From: Bacteroidota bacterium
Lineage (GTDB): Bacteria > Bacteroidota > Bacteroidia > Bacteroidales > ML635J-15
Length of the DNA stretch: 64,000 nt
Assembly (NCBI GenBank): GCA_029558535.1
Contig: JAKQEK010000071.1
Location: 1-64,000 of the forward strand
Reading direction: 5' to 3'
Numbering within the stretch: position 1 is the stretch's first letter; every line of letters begins with the position of its first letter. The notes under the pieces were generated by a model. It did no database searches, was not told the DNA's origin, and saw only the letters and a program-made list of their open reading frames with translations. Below are positions 1 through 8,861 of this stretch, piece after piece. A program made the translations under genes and the position numbers.

Positions 1-340
1 TTAGGTCAAGGTCGACGTACAATTCTTTTGTTTCGTATCGAGGTGCGTTGGGCAGCATCGGTTTACTCGCAAGCTCGTGAGCTAAAGGTTGCCTTGACTT
101 TTTTGTAACTTTTTTTGTTAAGAAAAAAAGTTTGATATAAAAAAATAAATCGAATTTTGTTAGCTATTGACCAGCTATTATTTACTTGAAATATTTTTCA
201 AGAATTGCCTTAGTGCAGCAAAACATATGTTTTAATTTGTATATTGCAGATATTCAAGCACTTAAGGCTGTGCTAAAATTCGAAAGGACAAGCCGGAAGC
301 CGCTAAACTCGACCCTGTTGAAGCTATGAATCACGTTTAA
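1..340. other. Left-edge non-genic stretch with an open minus-strand frame and a hairpin
   Basis: No start-to-stop gene is visible. On the minus strand one frame is open from about 163 to the window edge, after a TAG at 164-166. It reads through KKVTKKSRQPLAHELASK and then MLPNAPRYETKELYVDLDL, with its only ATG late in the frame, so it could be a gene fragment, a decayed gene or a translated-looking repeat. A hairpin with arms at 108-116 and 123-131 (acttttttt/aaaaaaagt, 6 nt loop) lies inside it. Bases 164-340 show nothing recognisable. Confidence 0.25.
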
Positions 341-772
341 TTATTGGCATAGTTTTTCTCTAACAAACTCAGAAACTATTTGTTTATGATCAAATGCCAA
401 TTCAGGTAGATTGTTCAGCGAAAACCAACCTATTTCTTTTGCATCATCTCCTGCTGCAATATTTTCCGGATTATTACAATAACCATAGAAAACCACTACA
501 ATATTTCTATCTCTGGGGTCGCGACCCGGATTGCCAAAAGCTTTAAATTGATGGAATTTAATCTCTGTCAGTGAGGTTTCTTCTTTTGTCTCACGAACAA
601 CAGATTGCTCTAATGTTTCATCCATCTCAATAAATCCTCCCGGTAAAGCCCAGCAATTTTTGTATGGTTCGTTCGCTCGTTTAATAAGCACAATTTTTGA
701 CCGGGTTTGCTCGTCAACTATTATAGCATCAACGGTGTTGAGTGCTCGGGGATATTCATAAGTGTATTTCAT
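341..772 (-). CDS. Nudix hydrolase (ADP-ribose pyrophosphatase/NrtR-like Nudix domain)
   Basis: Cytosolic single-domain Nudix hydrolase of 143 residues, which probably cleaves a nucleoside diphosphate linked to another moiety. The Nudix box G-x5-E-x7-RExxEE starts at G46 and runs through E52, R60, E61, E64 and E65. The usual small residue after EE-x is Ser rather than Gly. The C-terminal LAFDHKQIV segment resembles COG1051 proteins and the Nudix half of NrtR regulators, but there is no winged-helix domain, so a regulator role is unlikely. It starts at an ATG at 770-772 after an A-rich leader without a Shine-Dalgarno site. It lies on the same strand as the AlbA_2 gene, 56 nt downstream of it, so co-transcription is possible. 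The substrate cannot be read from the sequence. Confidence 0.85.
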   Translation of the reverse strand: MKYTYEYPRALNTVDAIIVDEQTRSKIVLIKRANEPYKNCWALPGGFIEMDETLEQSVVRETKEETSLTEIKFHQFKAFGNPGRDPRDRNIVVVFYGYCNNPENIAAGDDAKEIGWFSLNNLPELAFDHKQIVSEFVREKLCQ

Positions 773-828
773 TTATTATTACTTTTAATTTCATAGACTA
801 ATTGTACTTGAATAAAACATTTGCAAAC

Positions 829-1491
829 TCAAAATTCATTATAGTCAAATTCAGTGTTGAAAATGTATCTAACAGAGTTTGGATAAATGTCAACATCAAT
901 TATTTTCATTAACATTAAATTTATCAGCAATTTATCAGCCTCAGCACTTCTAATTCCGGCAATTCTGACAAACTGCGATTTTGATACAGAGCCATTTTCT
1001 TTAATTTCTTTTAAAAGAATTTCGGCAGCATCGTTAAATTTTATTTTAACTCCTTTTATCACACTTTTCTGTCTTTTCCATACTGTAACCAGGGTTTTGG
1101 GGGCTACTATATTTTGATCTTTAACTCTTACAAAATACTTGTGTTTACCATCGTGGTCGGGAGCAGAATGTGGTAATTCGGTACTTTTTGGTACAATTAT
1201 CTCCAAAACACTTTTTCCATTGACTGTATGATTTGCAAAATCAAATTTTACCTCTGGACGACAGTGCAAGATTGCGGCTGTTTCGATCATATAATATTCT
1301 TCTTCGGAATTTATTCCTGCAATACTGCCATTATCTCTAACTCCGATTAATAAACTCCCTCCCTCGGTGTTTGCAAATGCAACCAATGATCTTGCAATTT
1401 TTTTTGTATCAGATATACTGTGTTTAAAGTCAAGATTTTGCCCTTCTCCAGCCTTAATACGATTTAATATATCTTTATTGGGTTCAAGCAT
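829..1491 (-). CDS. AlbA_2 (Schlafen-like) putative nucleic-acid-binding protein
   Basis: Cytosolic protein of 220 residues. Residues 1-130 form an AlbA_2 domain (PF04326): an acidic start with GEGQNLDFK, then ARSLVAFANTEGGSLLIGV and a Y-x-RV strand (KYFVRVKDQN). The C-terminal 70 residues look like a winged helix (SKSQFVRIAGIRSAEADKLL). Family members are annotated as putative DNA- or RNA-binding regulators, and the biochemical role is mostly unknown. Its ATG lies inside the 3' end of the phosphatase gene (8 nt overlap), so the pair is probably translationally coupled. The target is not inferable. Confidence 0.8.
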   Translation of the reverse strand: MLEPNKDILNRIKAGEGQNLDFKHSISDTKKIARSLVAFANTEGGSLLIGVRDNGSIAGINSEEEYYMIETAAILHCRPEVKFDFANHTVNGKSVLEIIVPKSTELPHSAPDHDGKHKYFVRVKDQNIVAPKTLVTVWKRQKSVIKGVKIKFNDAAEILLKEIKENGSVSKSQFVRIAGIRSAEADKLLINLMLMKIIDVDIYPNSVRYIFNTEFDYNEF

Positions 1492-2185
1492 TTTCGCAAT
1501 TCCTTTTACTAATAATTTCCATTTTGTCTATATTGAGACACACCAACCTGCCGAACCCCTTTCTGCTATCTCCGTATATACAACCATTATCGATGCATAT
1601 TATCTGAGATCTTTCATTTATTCTTTCTTTTATTGTTTCAAAATCTGAAACAGTATGTCCGTGTATCAGAATTTTTCCTTCTAATTGTGAAATGTTTCCA
1701 CGTTGATAACGGCTCGAAAGCATAAATTCCTGATTTTCAAAGATATTATCATTACTTAGGTCAAGAGCTGCATGTACTAAGATAAAATTGTCTAATTCAA
1801 AATATGTCGGGAGAGTTTCTAATAGTTTAATATATTTCTTTTTTATCTTTCCTTTCATAGACAATAAATCCGAAGATTTGTAGAATCTTAAGAAATTAAA
1901 TAATCTTTCAGGTTCATTATTTATTACTGTTAATAACATTTGTTCGTGATTACCCTTAAGAGGAAATATTTTAAAACCTTGTTTTTTTAATTTAATAATT
2001 CTATTTAATACTCCGCTACTGTTGCTCCCTCGGTTAATCATGTCGCCGAGAATATATATTTCATCACTTTTGCTTATATTTATTTTCTTCAGCAATTTTC
2101 CGAAAGTGCGATTGCACCCATGAATATCACCGATTACATATCTATTTACAGTTTCTCTTTCCGACACAGTAAAATTTTTATGCAA
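1484..2185 (-). CDS. PPP-family metallophosphatase (serine/threonine phosphatase-like)
   Basis: Calcineurin-like phosphoesterase, about 233 residues. All PPP motifs are present in order: GDIHG near residue 19, GDMINRG, GNHEQ, a central HAALD and a late HGHT. The family uses a bi-metal centre to hydrolyse phosphate esters; bacterial members include PrpA/PrpB phosphatases and ApaH-like enzymes. The longest frame begins at a TTG (2185), only 21 bp from the rocD terminator hairpin. A GTG at 2167 (giving a start at SERETVNRY) is also possible, and no ATG precedes the first motif. It overlaps the downstream AlbA_2 gene by 8 nt. Substrate (phosphoprotein or dinucleotide) is uncertain. Confidence 0.8.
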   Translation of the reverse strand: MHKNFTVSERETVNRYVIGDIHGCNRTFGKLLKKINISKSDEIYILGDMINRGSNSSGVLNRIIKLKKQGFKIFPLKGNHEQMLLTVINNEPERLFNFLRFYKSSDLLSMKGKIKKKYIKLLETLPTYFELDNFILVHAALDLSNDNIFENQEFMLSSRYQRGNISQLEGKILIHGHTVSDFETIKERINERSQIICIDNGCIYGDSRKGFGRLVCLNIDKMEIISKRNCENA

Positions 2186-2205
2186 AATAAATAAAAATGC
2201 ACAAA

Positions 2206-2241
2206 AAAAACTGTCATAATTATAACATTACGACAGTTTTT
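2206..2241 (-). terminator. Intrinsic terminator after rocD
   Basis: Arms 2206-2215 (aaaaactgtc) and 2232-2241 (gacagttttt) pair perfectly over 10 bp. Read on the minus strand, the stem is followed by a run of eight T. It lies 18 nt past the rocD stop, as expected for a rho-independent terminator. Confidence 0.75.
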
Positions 2242-2258
2242 ATCACTTAAATTATTGT

Positions 2259-3494
2259 TTATTCAAACTTTTTAAAAGCTTTTTTAATTAGTTCAATAGC
2301 ATCGCGTAATTGAGCTTCTGTAATAACTAGTGGAGGAGCGAATCTGATAATATTGCCATGAGTTGGTTTTGCCAAAACTCCACATTCTTTCATTTCCATA
2401 CAAACATCCCAGGCAGTTTTTCCGGGTTTGTTTTTGATAACAACAGCATTAAGAAGACCTTTACCACGAATTAGCTCAATCATTGGAGAGTGTAATTTTG
2501 CCATTTCTTCGCGGAAAATTTTACCTAAATATTCTGCTCTTTCAGCAAGTTTTTCTTCTTTTACGACTTCTAAAGCAGCAGTTGCTACTTTTCCAGCCAA
2601 TGGAAATCCCCCGAAAGTTGAACCATGTTCACCCGGTTTAATAGTCAGCATAATATCATCATCAGCAAGACAACATGATACAGGAATAACTCCGCCTGAA
2701 AGTGCTTTTCCTAAAATTAGGATGTCGGGACGAACACCTTCGTGGTCACAAGCCAACAATTTGCCGGTACGTGCAATACCTGTCTGAACCTCGTCAGCAA
2801 TAAATAATACATTATGCTTTTTACATAAATCATAACATTTTTTCAAATAACCTTCATCCGGAACAAAAACTCCGGCTTCTCCCTGTATAGGTTCAACAAG
2901 AAACGCAGCAGTAGTTTTACCATGTTCATCAAGAACTTTCGCAAGAGCTTCGGTATCATTATATGGAATGCGAATAAAACCCGGTGTGAGAGGTCCGTAA
3001 TTTGCGTACGAATCAGGATCGTTAGACATAGTAATAATTGTTATTGTACGTCCGTGGAAATTCCCTTCACAGCAGATAATTTTTACATCGTCATTAGGAA
3101 TGCCTTTTGTTACAACACCCCAGCGACGAGCCAGTTTTAATGCGGTTTCGTCTCCTTCGGCACCTGTATTCATTGGCAATACTTTGTCATAACCGAAATA
3201 TTCAGTAATGTATTTTTCGTAATCACCCAAAGTTGAATTATAAAATGCTCTTGAGGTAAGAGTTAATTTTTTTGCCTGTTCAATAAGAGCATTGACAATT
3301 TTTGGATGGCAATGTCCTTGATTAACAGCAGAATAAGCACTGAGGAAATCATAATACTGTTTTCCTTCAACATCCCATACCAATGGTCCTTCGCCTCTGT
3401 CTATTACAACAGGTAGTGGATGATAATTGTGTGCTCCGTACTTTGCTTCGAGATCAATGAACTCCTGAGAAGTCCTTTTTACAGTGTTTGACAT
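2259..3494 (-). CDS. rocD: Ornithine--oxo-acid aminotransferase
   Basis: PLP-dependent class III aminotransferase of 411 residues, the usual length. It converts L-ornithine and 2-oxoglutarate to glutamate-5-semialdehyde and glutamate, linking arginine catabolism with proline synthesis. Diagnostic stretches are [12 protein letters not shown] near the N terminus, [49 protein letters not shown] and the PLP lysine K263 in ILGKALSGG, followed by HGSTFGG. The ATG at 3492-3494 gives a normal N terminus. It is bounded by a terminator downstream and appears monocistronic. No other arginine or proline genes are nearby. Confidence 0.95.
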   Translation of the reverse strand: MSNTVKRTSQEFIDLEAKYGAHNYHPLPVVIDRGEGPLVWDVEGKQYYDFLSAYSAVNQGHCHPKIVNALIEQAKKLTLTSRAFYNSTLGDYEKYITEYFGYDKVLPMNTGAEGDETALKLARRWGVVTKGIPNDDVKIICCEGNFHGRTITIITMSNDPDSYANYGPLTPGFIRIPYNDTEALAKVLDEHGKTTAAFLVEPIQGEAGVFVPDEGYLKKCYDLCKKHNVLFIADEVQTGIARTGKLLACDHEGVRPDILILGKALSGGVIPVSCCLADDDIMLTIKPGEHGSTFGGFPLAGKVATAALEVVKEEKLAERAEYLGKIFREEMAKLHSPMIELIRGKGLLNAVVIKNKPGKTAWDVCMEMKECGVLAKPTHGNIIRFAPPLVITEAQLRDAIELIKKAFKKFE

Positions 3495-3602
3495 AACTAG
3501 TTATTTTTAATTTTACATTTATATTTGTTAGCAAAATTGTGATTTTTTATCCGATTTAAAAAATTTAAAGCAAAGATTTTTGAAAATATGATATTTAACA
3601 TG

Positions 3603-3652
3603 TTTTTTAAACAGTAGGTCGGATTCAGGAATCTGACCTACTGTTTAAAAAA
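3603..3652. repeat. Perfect 18-bp hairpin flanked by A/T tracts
   Basis: Arms 3603-3620 and 3635-3652 are exact reverse complements (ttttttaaacagtaggtc) around a 14 nt loop, which can itself pair further (ggattc/gaatct with one G-T). It lies between the lipoprotein stop and the rocD promoter region. On both strands the core stem is preceded by T and followed by A, the reverse of a normal U-tract, so it is either an unusual terminator or a palindromic repeat. Confidence 0.7.
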
Positions 3653-3677
3653 GTAATAACTTAAAATTGTATTTTCT

Positions 3678-4478
3678 TTACTCCACAATCACGCAATCTT
3701 CCAACTGCACAGTTCCCCATAAATCACGGGTTATTTTGCCACGAATTTTAACATTATCGCGGTTTGCAGCCAGTTTGTCCGAATCTGGTTCGGATAACAT
3801 TGTACAACCAACCATCTTCACTCCGGTTTCAGGATCATCTAAATCTATTCTATGAGTAGTCCCGTATGAAGTTGTAGATGTTGTAGTACTGTTATAATGA
3901 CCAATTACTGTAACTTCTTTATCCATCCATGCATTGTAGGCCTTATATATATCACTTACCCAAATTGCTTCTTTTTGCTTTTGTCCGGGAACCGGTACAA
4001 TATCTTTTTTGTATTTCCCGTTCAGCTCAACTAATTCGCAGTCTTCAAGCACTATTCCCCAATATGAATTCTCTTTTATCGTACCTTTTATAATTAAAAT
4101 GTCTTCAGCTTTTATTTCTTTGTTAAGTTCTTTTTCAAATTTACAATTAAATAATGCATCATATACATCAGTTGATTCGCGTAGATAGATTTCATTTTTA
4201 AATGTTTCGCTGCTCATATACATTTTTGCATATCCGGCTATCATTACTTCCGTTCCGGTCCACTCGTAAAACGCTTCGTGCAATTTTGCAACCGGAATGG
4301 GACTGTCCGAATTTACATTTTCGGGAAGCAGACGATTCTTATTTATATTTTCTGTGCCGACTGTTTCATCAATGTCTTGATCTGTGTTTGTCTTTGAACT
4401 GTCAGAACTGTTTCCCGAACAAGATAATATTGCTATTATCAAAAATAGTGTCGAAATTAATAGAGATAAATTTTTCAT
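3678..4478 (-). CDS. Lipoprotein with two OB-fold (tRNA_anti-like) repeats
   Basis: Secreted lipoprotein of 266 residues. A hydrophobic signal ends in a lipobox with the modified Cys near residue 20 (AILSC), followed by a Ser/Asp-rich linker. The rest is two copies of one module: VMIAGYAKMY..IIKGTIKENSYWGIVLEDCELVE (about 80-155) and VTVIGHYNST..KIRGKITRDLWGTVQLEDCVIVE (about 190-266). The shared K-G-x-I....W-G-x-V-x-L-E-D-C pattern fits the tRNA_anti-like OB-fold family seen in Bacteroidota lipoproteins. The ligand is unknown. It is transcribed divergently from ffh. Confidence 0.75.
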   Translation of the reverse strand: MKNLSLLISTLFLIIAILSCSGNSSDSSKTNTDQDIDETVGTENINKNRLLPENVNSDSPIPVAKLHEAFYEWTGTEVMIAGYAKMYMSSETFKNEIYLRESTDVYDALFNCKFEKELNKEIKAEDILIIKGTIKENSYWGIVLEDCELVELNGKYKKDIVPVPGQKQKEAIWVSDIYKAYNAWMDKEVTVIGHYNSTTTSTTSYGTTHRIDLDDPETGVKMVGCTMLSEPDSDKLAANRDNVKIRGKITRDLWGTVQLEDCVIVE

Positions 4479-4500
4479 AGTTTAGTTTTTTAAATTTATT

Positions 4501-4554
4501 CAAAAATACTGAAAATACTTTTTATAACAAATTAATACAAAATTGTTATTTTTG
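4501..4554. promoter_or_regulatory. Divergent promoter pair, lipoprotein / ffh
   Basis: Bacteroidota -7 elements (TAnnTTTG) occur in both directions: TATTTTTG on the minus strand at 4501-4508, 23 bp before the lipoprotein ATG, and TATTTTTG on the plus strand at 4547-4554, 25 bp before the ffh ATG. The -33 elements are not convincing. Confidence 0.55.
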
Positions 4555-4578
4555 TGCCGGTATAAAAAATGATACATT

Positions 4579-5901
4579 ATGTTTGAAAATTTATCGGAAA
4601 GACTTGAGAGATCTTTTAAAATTCTTAAAGGTCAGGGTAAAATTACCGAAATAAATATTGCGGAAACTTTAAAAGATGTAAGACGTGCACTGCTGGACGC
4701 AGACGTTAATTTTAAAACTGCCAAAACATTTTGTGATAATGTCAAGGATCAGGCAGTAGGTCAGGAGGTAATAAAGTCTTTGAAGCCAAACCAATTAATG
4801 GTCAAAATAGTCCATGATGAGTTGGCGAAATTGATGGGAGGGAAGGCTGTTGACATTAACACAAAAGGAAGTCCTGCAATTATTCTTATGTCGGGATTGC
4901 AAGGTTCTGGTAAAACAACCTTTAGCGGTAAACTTGCAAATATGCTAAAATCCAAAAAAGGCAAAAATCCTTTACTCGTTGCTTGTGATATTTATCGTCC
5001 TGCTGCTATCGAACAGATTAAAGTGTTGGGAGAGCAAATCGGTGTTCCGGTTTATTCAGAAGACGATAATAAAAATCCTGTCAAAATTGCTCAAAATTCC
5101 ATCAAACACGCAAAATTATACGGTCACGATCTTGTTATTATTGATACAGCAGGTCGTTTGGCAGTTGACAAAGAAATGATGGACGAAATTGAGAACATTA
5201 AAAAAGCTGTTAACCCACAGGAAATTCTTTTTGTTGTTGATTCGATGACCGGTCAGGATGCCGTTAATACCGCTAAAGAGTTTAACGATAGATTGGATTT
5301 TGACGGAGTTATTCTTACAAAACTTGATGGTGATACTCGTGGCGGTGCTGCTTTATCTATTCGTTCTGTTGTCGATAAACCGATTAAATTTGTTGGTACT
5401 GGAGAAAAAATGGATGCTGTGGATGTATTTCATCCTGAACGTATGGCAGACAGAATTTTGGGAATGGGTGATGTCGTAACTTTGGTAGAAAGAGCTCAGG
5501 AACAATTTGATGAAGAAGAATCCCGCAAACTTCAAAAGAAAATTGCTAAAGATCAGTTTAACTTTGATGATTTTCTGTCTCAAATTCAGCAAATCAAGAA
5601 GATGGGAAATATAAAGGAATTGGCAGGAATGATTCCGGGTCTGGGTAAGGCGATTAAAGATATGGATATTGACGACGATGCTTTTAAAGGTATTGAAGCA
5701 ATAATACGTTCCATGACAAAGGAAGAACGATCTAATCCTGCAATAATTAACGGAAGTAGAAGAAAACGCATTGCTGATGGTAGTGGGACAAGCGTACCGG
5801 AAGTAAACCGAATACTGAAACAGTTTGAGGAAACTAAAAAAATGATGAAAATAATGTCCTCGAACAAAAATCAGAAAAGAATGATGAGAGGAATGAGATA
5901 A
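4579..5901 (+). CDS. ffh: Signal recognition particle protein Ffh (SRP54)
   Basis: GTPase of the signal recognition particle, which binds signal sequences of nascent membrane and secreted proteins and docks with FtsY. It has the standard three parts: N domain (1-90, ending in ALLDADVNFKTAK), G domain with P-loop GLQGSGKTT (106-114), DTAGR, TKLDGDTRGG and FVGTGEK, and a Met-rich M domain after about 325 (MGNIKELAGMIPGLGKAIKDM, then KMMKIM and KRMMRGMR) that binds 4.5S RNA and signal peptides. Its 440 residues are normal. Its own TAnnTTTG promoter lies 25 bp upstream. folD follows after about 70 bp. Confidence 0.97.
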   Translation: MFENLSERLERSFKILKGQGKITEINIAETLKDVRRALLDADVNFKTAKTFCDNVKDQAVGQEVIKSLKPNQLMVKIVHDELAKLMGGKAVDINTKGSPAIILMSGLQGSGKTTFSGKLANMLKSKKGKNPLLVACDIYRPAAIEQIKVLGEQIGVPVYSEDDNKNPVKIAQNSIKHAKLYGHDLVIIDTAGRLAVDKEMMDEIENIKKAVNPQEILFVVDSMTGQDAVNTAKEFNDRLDFDGVILTKLDGDTRGGAALSIRSVVDKPIKFVGTGEKMDAVDVFHPERMADRILGMGDVVTLVERAQEQFDEEESRKLQKKIAKDQFNFDDFLSQIQQIKKMGNIKELAGMIPGLGKAIKDMDIDDDAFKGIEAIIRSMTKEERSNPAIINGSRRKRIADGSGTSVPEVNRILKQFEETKKMMKIMSSNKNQKRMMRGMR

Positions 5902-5970
5902 ATGGTGAGAAGAAATGATTATTATTTTATAAATAATAGATTCGGAATTATTTGAAATTTGAAATTTGTT

Positions 5971-6831
5971 ATGATATTAATTGACGGAAATAAAGTAGCT
6001 AAAGAAATAAAAGAAGAAATTGCTGTTAAAGCAAAGAAAATAAAAGAAGAAAGAGGTCGTGCTCTTCATCTTGCTGCAATACTTGTGGGGCATGATGGCG
6101 GAAGTGAGTCTTATGTTAGCTTTAAAATGAAAGATTGTCAGGAAGTAGGATTCGAGTCTTCTCTTATTCGTTTTGAAGATGATATTTCAGAAAAAGAACT
6201 TTTTAAAGCAATTGATAAACTTAACAGCAATCCATTGATTGACGGCTTTATAGTTCAGTTGCCATTACCAAAACATATTGATGAGCAACAAGTCATTGAA
6301 AGAATTAACCCAGATAAAGATGTTGATGGTTTTCATCCGGTTAATGTCGGAAAAATGATGATTGGTTTACCTTCTTTTGTTTCGGCAACGCCTTTGGGAA
6401 TAACAATTCTATTAAAAAGATATAATATTGAAACATCCGGTAAAAATTGTGTTATTATAGGTCGTAGCAATATTGTAGGTCGTCCGTTGAGTGTACTTAT
6501 GTCACAAAAAGAAATGAATTCTACAGTTACGGTTTTGCATAGTGGTTCAAAGGATTTAAAACAAATTTGTGCTTCTGCCGATATCCTTATTTCTGCTATG
6601 GGAAAGCCTCATTTTGTTACCGCTGATATGGTAAAGGACGGGGCAGTTGTTATTGATGTCGGAACTACAAGAATGCCATCTAATCAGACAAAAAGTGGAT
6701 TTAAACTAACCGGTGATGTTGACTTTGAGAATGTATCACCAAAATGTTCGTACATTACACCGGTTCCAGGTGGAGTAGGACCTATGACACGACTTGCTTT
6801 GTTGTTAAATACTCTGGCAACTGTAAAATAG
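5971..6831 (+). CDS. folD: Bifunctional methylenetetrahydrofolate dehydrogenase/cyclohydrolase
   Basis: FolD interconverts 5,10-methylene-THF, methenyl-THF and 10-formyl-THF in one-carbon metabolism. Landmarks are YVSFKMKDC (the Tyr...Lys active-site pair), [23 protein letters not shown], the NADP-binding [30 protein letters not shown] and [20 protein letters not shown] chose the ATG at 5971 ([13 protein letters not shown]) over an in-frame TTG at 5959; this gives 286 residues, normal for the family. A short tttgaaattt repeat precedes the start. It follows ffh on the same strand and may be co-transcribed. Confidence 0.95.
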   Translation: MILIDGNKVAKEIKEEIAVKAKKIKEERGRALHLAAILVGHDGGSESYVSFKMKDCQEVGFESSLIRFEDDISEKELFKAIDKLNSNPLIDGFIVQLPLPKHIDEQQVIERINPDKDVDGFHPVNVGKMMIGLPSFVSATPLGITILLKRYNIETSGKNCVIIGRSNIVGRPLSVLMSQKEMNSTVTVLHSGSKDLKQICASADILISAMGKPHFVTADMVKDGAVVIDVGTTRMPSNQTKSGFKLTGDVDFENVSPKCSYITPVPGGVGPMTRLALLLNTLATVK

Positions 6832-6844
6832 TGAAGTTTTTGTT

Positions 6845-6890
6845 CTCATAATCTCAGCGTATCTCAGTGTTCTCTGCGTTTTATTTTTTC
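6845..6890 (+). repeat. Degenerate short tandem sequence
   Basis: After folD the sequence repeats variants of ctcagcgt (ctcagcgtatctcagtg, then ttctctgcgtt) before a T-rich run. It is non-coding. The rest of the gap to 7081 is AT-rich with no clear signal. Confidence 0.3.
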
Positions 6891-7081
6891 GATAATTATA
6901 TTTTTAAATAAAAAAAATCCAAATTATTGATAAAAATAAAATATCTTATTAAATTTGTGATTTAGAGATTATTTAATACTATGATAATTTTATATATTCA
7001 GAAGATTTGCTGTTTAATTATTAAATCAAACATTTTGCTATCATTTTAAGTAAATAAAAAAACCATTAATACCGTTGAATT

Positions 7082-7999
7082 ATGATTACATCTTATCAAT
7101 TTGTAAAGTTTAAAGAAGATTCATTTGTTGATTTTCATAGACAATTAGCCGAGCAAAATACTGTTTCATGTTTCGATTTCGAAGATAGTATTATTGACTT
7201 TAAAAAGAATGATACAAATAAATATAAAGCTGATTACCGTGAAAGAGTGGTTAGTTTGTTGACAAAGTATAAACCGAAGATATTAAAATCGTGGATTGGA
7301 TTCAGAATTAACGAGTATGGGAATAACAGATACATGGATGATATTGAAGCACTGAAAGAATTAGGCGATTTTAAGTTCAAGTGCGTTTTCCTGTCAATTT
7401 GTAATTCTGCAGATGTTTTAAAATCATTTTTAGCTGATAATGAAAATATTAGATTTGATGAAGTAATTCCTATTATCGAAAGTAATGATGCTTATACAAA
7501 TCTTGAAGAAATAATGAAAGTTAAGCACCCGAAGTTTAAAAATGTAGCTTTCGGGCATTGTGATTATAATTTAAGTTGCAATATATTTCCTTTTATTCAT
7601 CAGGATAATCCCAGATATTGGTTTTGGATTCAGAAATTTGAAAAACTTTGTAAAGAGAATAATATCGGTTTTGTGAATTCTCATTATTTGAATGTTAATC
7701 ATACTATGCATTTTAAACTTATGCTTAAAAATACAAGCAGATTTTTTAATGAATATGGTCAGGTTACACTAAATACCTTGCAAAGTAGTACATGTTATAA
7801 TTATAAAGAAACTGATTTGATAAATGTCCGTGAACTTGATTTATTAGAAGACCTTAATATCTCAGAATTTGCAAATAAAATAGTAGATCTTTTTGAAAAA
7901 TATAATCCTGAAGGTAAAGGTTATACTATCATGCCTGATAAAAAAGTTTTTGTAAGTCCTCAGGAATATGTTGCTGCTAAAAGATTTATTACTAAATAA
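7082..7999 (+). CDS. CitE/HpcH-like TIM-barrel aldolase-lyase family protein
   Basis: Predicted cytosolic protein of 305 residues with the layout of the HpcH/HpaI aldolase/citrate lyase beta family. It has an early acidic metal-site motif CFDFEDSI (family D-x-E-D), an Arg strand WIGFRINE, a middle IPIIESNDAY corresponding to the family's IP-x-IE-T/S segment, and FGHCDYNLSC, where these enzymes carry a conserved acidic Mg ligand. These enzymes cleave or form C-C bonds in acyl-CoA or keto-acid substrates. Identity to well-known members looks low, so the substrate is unknown. It stands alone between folD and the SDR-cysQ-cstA unit and is followed by an intrinsic terminator. Confidence 0.65.
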   Translation: MITSYQFVKFKEDSFVDFHRQLAEQNTVSCFDFEDSIIDFKKNDTNKYKADYRERVVSLLTKYKPKILKSWIGFRINEYGNNRYMDDIEALKELGDFKFKCVFLSICNSADVLKSFLADNENIRFDEVIPIIESNDAYTNLEEIMKVKHPKFKNVAFGHCDYNLSCNIFPFIHQDNPRYWFWIQKFEKLCKENNIGFVNSHYLNVNHTMHFKLMLKNTSRFFNEYGQVTLNTLQSSTCYNYKETDLINVRELDLLEDLNISEFANKIVDLFEKYNPEGKGYTIMPDKKVFVSPQEYVAAKRFITK

Positions 8000-8023
8000 T
8001 TCAGTCAATATTAAAGAATATTT

Positions 8024-8048
8024 AAGGGGGAAAATTTCTCCCTTTTTT
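8024..8048 (+). terminator. Intrinsic terminator after the CitE-like gene
   Basis: Arms aagggggaaa (8024-8033) and tttctccctt (8035-8044) pair with one G-T wobble; the innermost bases form the loop. Six T follow. It lies 25 nt past the stop codon. Confidence 0.8.
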
Positions 8049-8099
8049 ATTAATGTTAGTGTTTTAATAATTAATTTTACACTTTAATTTTTGTCGAAA

Positions 8100-8861
8100 A
8101 TGAAAAAAACTGTATTGATTTCAGGAGCGACAGCAGGAATAGGTAAGGCAACAGCATTTCTTCTTGCACAAAATAATTACAATCTTATTATTACTGGTCG
8201 CAGAAAAGAGAGATTGTTGGAAATAAAGAACACTATTGAATCGGATACAAATGCAAATGTGGAGGTTTTAAATTTTGATATTCGCAACAATTCCGAGGTT
8301 TGTAAAGCAATTGATTCTCTGCCTGAGAACTTTAAAAAAATAGATATTCTTGTCAATAATGCGGGATTAGCTTCGGGACTTGACCCTATTAATGAAGCAC
8401 AAATTGATGATTGGGAGAAAATGATAGATACTAACATTAAAGGATTGCTTTATCTAACAAGAAAAGTCGCGCCGTTAATGGTTGACCAAAAATCGGGACA
8501 TATTATAAATATTGGTTCAATTGCAGGTAAAGAAGTATATCCTAACGGAAATGTTTATTGTGCAACAAAACATGCTGTTGATGCTCTAACAAAAGCTATG
8601 AGAATAGATTTGCTTCCAAAAGGTATAAAAGTTTCGCAGGTAGCTCCGGGATTAGTAGATACTGAATTTTCGGAAGTGCGATTCCATGGAGATAAAGCTA
8701 GAGCTGAAAATGTTTACAAAGGTCTTGTCCCTTTACATGCTGAGGATATTGCAGATGTAGTCCTTTACATTGTTTCAAGACCTTCTCATGTATGTATTAA
8801 TGATATTGTAGTAACACCATTGGCTCAGGCATCTGCTTATAATGTTATAAAAAATTCGTAA
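8100..8861 (+). CDS. Short-chain dehydrogenase/reductase (YdfG-like SDR)
   Basis: NAD(P)-dependent classical SDR, 253 residues from the ATG at 8100 (an in-frame TTG at 8091 would add three residues). It has the cofactor motif SGATAGIGKA near residue 7, NNAG near 83, a GSIAG strand with the catalytic Ser, and the YxxxK pair in YCATKHAVDALTKAM. The PGLVDTEFSEVRFHGD segment resembles the YdfG/serine dehydrogenase group acting on 3-hydroxy acids, but the substrate is inferred only from this resemblance. Its TAA overlaps the next ATG (TAATG), so expression is coupled to cysQ. Confidence 0.85.
   Translation: MKKTVLISGATAGIGKATAFLLAQNNYNLIITGRRKERLLEIKNTIESDTNANVEVLNFDIRNNSEVCKAIDSLPENFKKIDILVNNAGLASGLDPINEAQIDDWEKMIDTNIKGLLYLTRKVAPLMVDQKSGHIINIGSIAGKEVYPNGNVYCATKHAVDALTKAMRIDLLPKGIKVSQVAPGLVDTEFSEVRFHGDKARAENVYKGLVPLHAEDIADVVLYIVSRPSHVCINDIVVTPLAQASAYNVIKNS

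Noticed and set aside
887..1117. Plus-strand frames within the AlbA_2 and phosphatase genes
   Set aside because: They are antisense shadows of clear conserved genes and show no family motif.
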